From Gemmatimonadota bacterium (GTDB taxonomy: Bacteria > Gemmatimonadota > Gemmatimonadetes > Gemmatimonadales > GWC2-71-9), in NCBI GenBank assembly GCA_024640185.1, contig JAHEFN010000063.1:1-9948 (forward strand): a stretch of 9,948 nucleotides of DNA, written 5' to 3'. A program made the position numbers and the translations under genes. Below the pieces are notes generated by a model that saw nothing but the letters and a program-made list of their open reading frames with translations, had not been told where the DNA came from and did no database searches. How positions within the stretch are numbered: the first letter of the stretch is position 1; each line of letters opens with the position of its first letter. Shown here in pieces: positions 5,992 through 9,948 of the stretch.

Positions 5992-6917
5992 CGCCGCCTC
6001 AGGACGACGTCGTCACTGGTCACCTGTCGCCCGATCCCGAGATTCAGGGTCTGCTCGCGATACCCGGTCGCCACGACCCGAACCACCTGGGTGCGGCACT
6101 TTTCGAGCAGCTTGGGGTCGAATTCCAGGCGATAGCGTCCGGAACCGTCACTGAACGTGGCGAACGGGGCCCCAAGGATCTGCAAGTGGGCTCCAGCGAG
6201 CGGTCGACCGCGCTGATCGAGCACGACACCGATCACCGAGGCGAGCACCGGCGTCCCATCGGCGTTGGTGCCGAGATCGGGGATCTGCACGCACTGGCCC
6301 GAGGCCTGGGGGAACGACTGCCGCCAGCCGCGCGAGTCGCTGTTGCTGATCCCGGTGCGCCCCATCGCCCCGACGGCCGCGCCGGCTTCGGCGGCACCCT
6401 GCGGCGGGGGCCCTTCGGCGCCGGTCGCCACGCCAGGGAACGGCGACGTCGGGGAGCCGAGGATCCGGCCGCTGGCGGCAACGTCGGCCGGCGTCGGGAT
6501 CCGGGTGGCCTCCTCGGTGTCCTGCGGATTGCGCTCGGGGAGCGGGTCGTTGGTCGGCAGGTTCGGCGGATTCTCCAACTCCGGCGGTGGCTCCTCCGGC
6601 CCCTGTTCGCGGGGGGGATCCTCCGGACGGTCGCTGTCGGGGCCGAGCAGCACCGGCTCCTCCGGGAGCGGCTGCGACGGCGGCGGCGGCGGGGCATCCG
6701 CCCGCTGCGGCTCCTGAAATGCCACTCGTGGATCGAGCGCCACGGGCTGTCCGGTCTCGGCCTGCGGCGGGGGCGCGATGTTTTCGGATGCCATCGGGCG
6801 GAGGAGCACCGCCAAGATCACCAACGCATGAGCCACCAGGCTCGTCAGGAGCGCCCTGGTGTCCCGGGAATCGTCCCCGACATGGGTGTGAACCTCGTAC
6901 GGCTCAAGAATCTGCAC
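5988..6917 (-). CDS. TonB-like N-terminus fused to carboxypeptidase-regulatory-like domain
   Basis: This 309-residue protein appears anchored in the inner membrane with its bulk in the periplasm. After a short cytoplasmic N-terminus it has one membrane segment (about 22-40, ALLTSLVAHALVILAVLL). S26 and H30 in that segment reproduce the S-x3-H dyad of TonB and TolA needed for coupling to ExbBD or TolQR motors. A long proline/glutamate-rich linker (about 48-143) and a Gly/Ala-rich stretch (150-190) follow. The C-terminus (about 226-309: SVIGVVLDQRGRPLAGAHLQ, FSDGSGRYRLEF, VRVVATGY) is a CarboxypepD_reg-like beta-sandwich, not the TonB C-terminal domain. C209 and C274 could form a periplasmic disulfide. 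The GTG start lies 6 nt after a TAGACT hexamer and has no Shine-Dalgarno site. It heads the aromatic operon and overlaps aacS. The role is unknown; a cell-envelope partner for uptake is a guess. Confidence 0.75.
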   Translation of the reverse strand: MQILEPYEVHTHVGDDSRDTRALLTSLVAHALVILAVLLRPMASENIAPPPQAETGQPVALDPRVAFQEPQRADAPPPPPSQPLPEEPVLLGPDSDRPEDPPREQGPEEPPPELENPPNLPTNDPLPERNPQDTEEATRIPTPADVAASGRILGSPTSPFPGVATGAEGPPPQGAAEAGAAVGAMGRTGISNSDSRGWRQSFPQASGQCVQIPDLGTNADGTPVLASVIGVVLDQRGRPLAGAHLQILGAPFATFSDGSGRYRLEFDPKLLEKCRTQVVRVVATGYREQTLNLGIGRQVTSDDVVLRRR

Positions 6918-6929
6918 GGCTACAGTCTA
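6918..6929 (-). promoter_or_regulatory. Candidate leaderless promoter of the aromatic operon
   Basis: The minus strand reads TAGACT (6929-6924), then six bases (GTAGCC), then the GTG start codon at 6917. A -10 element at this distance puts the transcription start on or next to the start codon, giving a leaderless mRNA. No ribosome binding site is visible upstream of the GTG, which agrees. No good -35 was found at the matching distance. The TANNNT-6-start arrangement is known from leaderless genes in Deinococcus and Actinobacteria. Confidence 0.45.
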
Positions 6930-7032
6930 GCGGGATCGAGCCGCGGCCGAGATGGCCGGGGAGCGGGGGACGCTGGTGGGAGGCGGCTGGACGCCGCGAA
7001 TCGCTGCCATAGGGTGACGGCCTGTCCTCGCC

Positions 7033-7038
7033 TATCGT
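7033..7038 (+). promoter_or_regulatory. Candidate -10 of leaderless ypdA
   Basis: TATCGT is followed by exactly six bases (ACATGG) and then the ATG at 7045. This is the same TANNNT-6-start spacing as in the divergent TonB-like gene. There is no purine-rich ribosome site between -20 and -4 of the ATG. A TGAC-containing patch near 7015-7019 is too close for a normal -35. The 127-bp divergent gap (6918-7044) holds no gene. Confidence 0.4.
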
Positions 7039-7044
7039 ACATGG

Positions 7045-8079
7045 ATGATGCCACTCCCCTCCGAGGTCCCAGCCCTGATCGTCGGTGCCGGCCCCATCGG
7101 CCTGGCCTGTGCCATTTCGGCCCGCCGGCGGGGCCTCGAGGCCCTCGTCATCGACAGCGGTCCGATCGCCAACGCGATCAGCCAGTACCCGATCGGCATG
7201 ACCTTCTTCACCACCCCGGAGCGGCTCGAGATCGGTGATCACCCGCTGACCTGCAGCGGTCAGAAGGCCAGCCGCGAGGAGGCGCTCGCCTACTACCGTG
7301 GCGTGGCGCGGGCCGAGCAGCTGGCCATCGCCCCCTACTGCCGCTTCGTCGGGGCTGAGCGCACCCCGGATGGCTTCGCCTGCGTCGTCGCCACCCGACT
7401 CGGGGAGGTGACCATCCGGACCCCTCGACTCGTGCTGGCCACCGGCTATCTCGACCATCCCAACCTGCTTGACGTTCCGGGGGAGGACCTCCCACACGTG
7501 CGGCACCGGTTCGACGAGCCGCACATGACGACCGGACAGGAGGTGGTGATCGTCGGGGCCAAGAACTCGGCGGTCGAGGCGGCCCTGCTCGCCTACCGTG
7601 CCGGAGCGACGGTGACGCTGGTGCACCGGGGTTCGGCCCTCAAGGAGACGGTCAAGTACTGGCTGCGCCCGGACTTCCTCAATCGGGTCGCGGCCGGAGA
7701 GATCACCGCGCACTTCGACACCACCGTGCAGGCCATCAGCATGACCGGGGTCACGGTCCAGCACGCGGACGGCACCACCAGCGACCTCCCGGCTGACCGC
7801 GTCTATCTCCTCATCGGATACCACCCGGACTTCGCCATGCTCGAGTCGCTCGGCGTGGCACTCGATCCGGTCACCCGTCGCGCCACGATCAATCCCGAGA
7901 CCCTGGAGACCAACGTGCCGGGACTTCATCTCGCCGGCAGTGTCGCCTCGGGCACCAAGATCTCCGAGGTGTTCATCGAGAATGGTCGCTTCGACGGCGA
8001 GAAGATCTTCGGCGATCATGCGAGTCAACGAGATGCCGACGCCCGATACGCTGCCAAGCCGAGGCCCACGGGGGAGTAG
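7045..8079 (+). CDS. ypdA: YpdA-family FAD/NAD(P)H oxidoreductase (putative bacillithiol disulfide reductase)
   Basis: This 344-residue soluble flavoprotein has two nucleotide-binding motifs: GAGPIG (14-19) for FAD at the N-terminus and GAKNSA (171-176) for NADPH. Family marks are YPIGMTFFTTPERLEIGDHP (48-67), REEALAYYRGVA, VKYWLRPDFLNRV (203-215), LLIGYHPD (255-262) and the C-terminal ATG-like FAD motif with ISEVFIENGRFDG (306-318). In Firmicutes YpdA (Bdr) reduces bacillithiol disulfide using NADPH. No CxxC is present, as expected. The reported reactive Cys of S. aureus YpdA in its GGGPCG motif is Ile18 here, while C22 lies four residues on. The ATG at 7045 is followed directly by a second ATG (7048). 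There is no ribosome site, so a leaderless start is likely. It stands alone: no bshA/B/C gene is in view. Family is clear; the bacillithiol role is inferred. Confidence 0.85.
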   Translation: MMPLPSEVPALIVGAGPIGLACAISARRRGLEALVIDSGPIANAISQYPIGMTFFTTPERLEIGDHPLTCSGQKASREEALAYYRGVARAEQLAIAPYCRFVGAERTPDGFACVVATRLGEVTIRTPRLVLATGYLDHPNLLDVPGEDLPHVRHRFDEPHMTTGQEVVIVGAKNSAVEAALLAYRAGATVTLVHRGSALKETVKYWLRPDFLNRVAAGEITAHFDTTVQAISMTGVTVQHADGTTSDLPADRVYLLIGYHPDFAMLESLGVALDPVTRRATINPETLETNVPGLHLAGSVASGTKISEVFIENGRFDGEKIFGDHASQRDADARYAAKPRPTGE

Positions 8080-8081
8080 CC

Positions 8082-9437
8082 TCAGCCGAGGACTCGGCGG
8101 AGCGGCCGCCTGAGCGACACCCGGACCCTGAGCAACAGGATCAGGGCGACCGAGGAGAGTCCCAGCACCAGCCCCCACCAGAGCCCGACCGGACCGAGCG
8201 ACGTGCGGAAGGCGAGATAGACCGATGTGCTGATCCCGATCCCGACGAAGCCCACCAGGTTGATCAGCATCGGCGCCGTGGTGTCGCCGAGCCCCCGGAG
8301 AATCCCGGCGGCGACGACCTGCAAGCCGTCGAAGACCTGGAAGATGCCGGCAATCGGCAGCAACACGGTCGCGAACGCGACGACCGCGGGATCGGTCGAA
8401 TAGAGCGAGGCGAAGAAGTGGGGAACCAGCAGGAATCCCAGCGCGGTGCAGACCATGAACCCGGCCCCCACCCCGAGGGCCGCGGTCGCCGAGGCCCGCA
8501 GGGCCAGCGGATCCCCCCGCCCCACCGCACGGCCGACCAGCACGGAGGCGCCCATCCCCACCCCCATCGGCACCATGAAGGTCAGCGAGGCAAGGTTCAG
8601 CGCGATCTGGTGGCCGGCAACCGGGATCGTCCCGAAGGTGCCCATCAGCAGTGCCACCGCGCTGAAGGCGGCGAATTCGATCTCGATCTGGATTCCGATC
8701 GGCAAGCCAAGCCGGAAGAGGCGATAGAGTGCGCCGACCCGCAACGACTCGCGATGCCAGGGTCGGAGGGTGCCCATCAGTTCGCGATGCCCGAGCCGGA
8801 AGATGAGCAGCGCCATCAAGGTCCGTGACAAGGTGGTGGCCCAGGCGGAACCGGCGACGCCCATCGGCTCGATCCCCAGGCCCCCGAAGATCAACCAGCG
8901 ATTCAGTCCGACGTTGACGATGTTGGCAATCACGATGGTCCAGACCACCGGGGCGACGCGATGCATCGCCTGCATCGTCTGACGGCCGACATTGAAGGCG
9001 AGGAACGGGAAGACCCCGGGCACCAGGATCAGGCAGTAGGTGCCGATCAGCGGCAGCACCTCGACCGGTTGACGGAGTGCCCGCAGGATCGGTTCGCCGA
9101 TCGCCAGCAGCGCCATCACGGGGACCGCCAGCACCACGGCGAGCACCATTCCGCGTTGGACCGCCAGGGTCACCCCACGCTGATCGTCGGCACCGAGGGC
9201 CTGGGAGACGACGGGGTCGAGGGCCAGCAGGATGCCGACCCCCAGCATGATGATGCCATGGAAGTAGACGTTGCCGATCGCCACTGCCGCGAGCGCCTCG
9301 GCGGAAACCCGCCCCACCATCAAGGTGTCCACGGCGCCCATCAACATCATGCCGACGTTGACCGCGACGATCGGCAACGCGAGAGTGAGCAGGGGTCGCA
9401 GGGCACCACCGACCGATGTCGGCGTGGCCTCGGTCAT
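8082..9437 (-). CDS. NorM-type MATE family multidrug/Na+ (or H+) antiporter
   Basis: This 451-residue inner-membrane exporter is predicted to have 12 helices in two MatE repeats (about 12-220 and 240-440). It expels cationic or planar compounds in exchange for Na+ or H+. Marks are GAVDTLMVGRVS (34-45), the gene-duplicated loop GHQIALNLASLTFMVPMGVG (275-294), GRAVGRGD (302-309) and DGLQVVAAGILRGLGDT (370-386). D37, E254 (or E252) and D370 line up with the cation-site residues D36, E255 and D371 of Vibrio NorM. The start ATG overlaps the stop of the TM2 gene (ATGA), so translation is probably coupled. A GGAG lies only one base before the ATG, too close to serve alone. It converges on ypdA with 2 bp between stops. 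The substrate cannot be read from sequence. The gene overlaps a long antisense-frame reading that I reject. Confidence 0.92.
   Translation of the reverse strand: MTEATPTSVGGALRPLLTLALPIVAVNVGMMLMGAVDTLMVGRVSAEALAAVAIGNVYFHGIIMLGVGILLALDPVVSQALGADDQRGVTLAVQRGMVLAVVLAVPVMALLAIGEPILRALRQPVEVLPLIGTYCLILVPGVFPFLAFNVGRQTMQAMHRVAPVVWTIVIANIVNVGLNRWLIFGGLGIEPMGVAGSAWATTLSRTLMALLIFRLGHRELMGTLRPWHRESLRVGALYRLFRLGLPIGIQIEIEFAAFSAVALLMGTFGTIPVAGHQIALNLASLTFMVPMGVGMGASVLVGRAVGRGDPLALRASATAALGVGAGFMVCTALGFLLVPHFFASLYSTDPAVVAFATVLLPIAGIFQVFDGLQVVAAGILRGLGDTTAPMLINLVGFVGIGISTSVYLAFRTSLGPVGLWWGLVLGLSSVALILLLRVRVSLRRPLRRVLG
8085..8098. terminator. Weak hairpin at the ypdA/MATE convergence
   Basis: GCCGA(8085-8089) and TCGGC(8094-8098) form a 5-bp stem with a GGAC loop, inside the last codons of the MATE gene and just past the ypdA stop. 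A further GGCGG/CCGCC pair follows at about 8097-8111. There is no T-tract on either strand, so this would be at best a Rho-independent-like pause for two converging transcripts. Offered with low confidence. Confidence 0.2.
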
Positions 9438-9817
9438 TCTCCGGACGGCCCGTCGCGATTCGGTGCGGCCAGCAGTCGCTCGGCGAACTCGACCCGCTCG
9501 TGGAGCTCATTGACCTCGGTGCGCAGTTGGTCGAGCTCATCGAAGATGGAGCCCGCGGTGCTGGCCGGGATCAGCCGATCGGTCTCGGGGCCCCAGTCCG
9601 ACACCAGCAACCCGTCGGCATCCCGAAATGACCCGGCGACAATCATGATGTTGTCGTAGAGCCACCAGATCCCCAACCCACCGAGGGTGAGCATCTGCAG
9701 GATGCCGCTCTGGATCCGACCGACATAGAACCGGTGGACGCCGAAGATGCCCAGGAAGAAGGCCAGCATCTGGGTGACAAGGCGGGACTTGGGTGAGGCG
9801 AAGAGGTCGTCGTTCAT
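9434..9817 (-). CDS. TM2-domain membrane protein with C-terminal coiled coil
   Basis: This 127-residue protein of unknown function has the TM2 domain: membrane segment one at about 12-28, the loop GIFGVHRFYVGR (23-34), membrane segment two at about 38-62, and the WWLYDNI motif (51-57). The tail (89-117: SIFDELDQLRTEVNELHERVEFAERLLAA) shows a heptad pattern of leucine/valine and looks like a short coiled coil, so self-association is likely. No enzyme motif is visible. I chose the ATG at 9817, with AGGG 5 nt upstream, because the in-frame ATG at 9868 lies inside the tRNA gene. Its TGA overlaps the MATE ATG by four bases, so the pair forms an operon. It begins 20 bp after tRNA-Arg and may be co-transcribed with it. 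TM2 proteins occur widely but have no agreed role. Confidence 0.82.
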   Translation of the reverse strand: MNDDLFASPKSRLVTQMLAFFLGIFGVHRFYVGRIQSGILQMLTLGGLGIWWLYDNIMIVAGSFRDADGLLVSDWGPETDRLIPASTAGSIFDELDQLRTEVNELHERVEFAERLLAAPNRDGPSGE

Positions 9818-9837
9818 GGCAGCCCTGGGAAATGGAG

Positions 9838-9911
9838 TGCCCCCGGCAGGATTCGAACCTGCGACCATCGGCTTAGAAGGCCGGTGCTCTATCCAGCTGA
9901 GCTACAGGGGC
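9838..9911 (-). tRNA. tRNA-Arg (anticodon TCT)
   Basis: The minus strand folds as a full cloverleaf. The acceptor is GCCCCTG (9911-9905) with CGGGGGC (9845-9839), including one T-G pair. The D arm is GCTCAGCTGGATAGAGC. The anticodon loop CTTCTAA (anticodon TCT, reads AGA and possibly AGG) sits on a CCGGC/GCCGA stem, with a C-A mismatch at the outer pair 27-43. The T arm is GCAGG-TTCGAAT-CCTGC, and the discriminator is A (9838). CCA is not encoded (CTCC follows), so it must be added enzymatically. Length is 74 nt without CCA. The body resembles E. coli tRNA-Arg(TCT). Confidence 0.95.
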
Positions 9912-9920
9912 GCATGCAGG

Positions 9921-9926
9921 AATGTA
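9921..9926 (-). promoter_or_regulatory. Candidate -10 for the tRNA-Arg/TM2/MATE unit
   Basis: Minus-strand TACATT (9926-9921) is a TANNNT -10-like hexamer ending 9 nt before the tRNA 5' end (9911). The likely transcription start, about 9914, would give a very short 5' leader for the tRNA precursor. The -35 would fall at or beyond the right edge of the window and cannot be judged. Confidence 0.35.
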
Positions 9927-9948
9927 GCGCGGCCCCTGGGCCGGCGGC

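Noticed and set aside
6944..6958. CGGCC/GGCCG inverted repeat in the divergent gap as a possible operator
   Set aside because: It is only 5 bp, pure GC in a GC-rich region, and no regulator gene is adjacent. Too likely by chance.
6904..9540. Very long (878-codon) minus-strand open frame across MATE and antisense to ypdA
   Set aside because: It overlaps two genes with clear family motifs in other frames, and its translation is Arg/Gly/Pro/Asp-rich without recognisable domains. Long stop-free shadow frames are expected in GC-rich DNA.
9818..9868. N-terminal extension of the TM2 protein
   Set aside because: The upstream ATG lies within the tRNA-Arg gene and the added residues are translated tRNA sequence.
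1..9948. Mobile elements, CRISPR arrays, prophage or defence genes
   Set aside because: No transposase, integrase, spaced direct repeats or terminal repeats were seen. The 3' end of the tRNA lies next to TM2 with no integrase or duplicated attachment site.

Overview
The window is GC-rich bacterial chromosome. It holds the 5' edge of an rRNA operon, a five-gene minus-strand cluster for phenylalanine/tyrosine breakdown, a divergent flavoprotein gene, and a tRNA followed by a two-gene membrane operon. The 16S rRNA fragment is bacterial. A YpdA-type flavoprotein, a TonB-like protein with a carboxypeptidase-regulatory domain, TANNNT-type leaderless start regions and the high GC content suggest Gemmatimonadota or a relative. 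That placement is inference, because only about 110 nt of 16S is visible.

Layout. Positions 1-111 are the 5' end of a 16S rRNA gene on the minus strand, running off the left edge. Its leader and promoter region occupies about 112-445: two candidate tandem promoters, a boxA antitermination sequence and several hairpins, one right next to the 16S 5' end. At 491-544 lies a strong intrinsic terminator that separates this rRNA unit from the catabolic operon upstream.

Positions 590-6917 (minus strand) hold, in transcription order: a TonB-like/CarboxypepD_reg protein, acetoacetyl-CoA synthetase (AacS), phenylalanine 4-monooxygenase (PhhA), 4-hydroxyphenylpyruvate dioxygenase (HPPD) and homogentisate 1,2-dioxygenase (HmgA). 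The first two genes overlap by GTGA and the last two by TGATG. PhhA makes tyrosine from phenylalanine, HPPD makes homogentisate, and HmgA opens the ring to maleylacetoacetate. After isomerisation and hydrolysis the pathway gives fumarate and acetoacetate, and AacS activates the acetoacetate to acetoacetyl-CoA. The aromatic aminotransferase, maleylacetoacetate isomerase, fumarylacetoacetase and pterin-recycling dehydratase are not in the window.

Positions 7045-8079 (plus strand) encode a YpdA-family FAD/NAD(P)H oxidoreductase, the type linked to bacillithiol disulfide reduction. It is transcribed divergently from the TonB-like gene across a 127-bp gap. It converges, with only 2 bp between stop codons, on a NorM-type MATE exporter gene (8082-9437). 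The MATE gene is translationally coupled (ATGA) to a small TM2-domain membrane protein with a C-terminal coiled coil (9434-9817). That gene begins 20 bp downstream of tRNA-Arg(TCT) (9838-9911).

I see no insertion sequence, prophage, CRISPR array or clearly new multi-gene system; this looks like ordinary core chromosome. The points most worth a second look are the TonB-like hybrid protein heading the aromatic operon, the divergent start sites that look leaderless, the Cys-to-Ile change in the YpdA glycine motif, and the well-formed rRNA control region.
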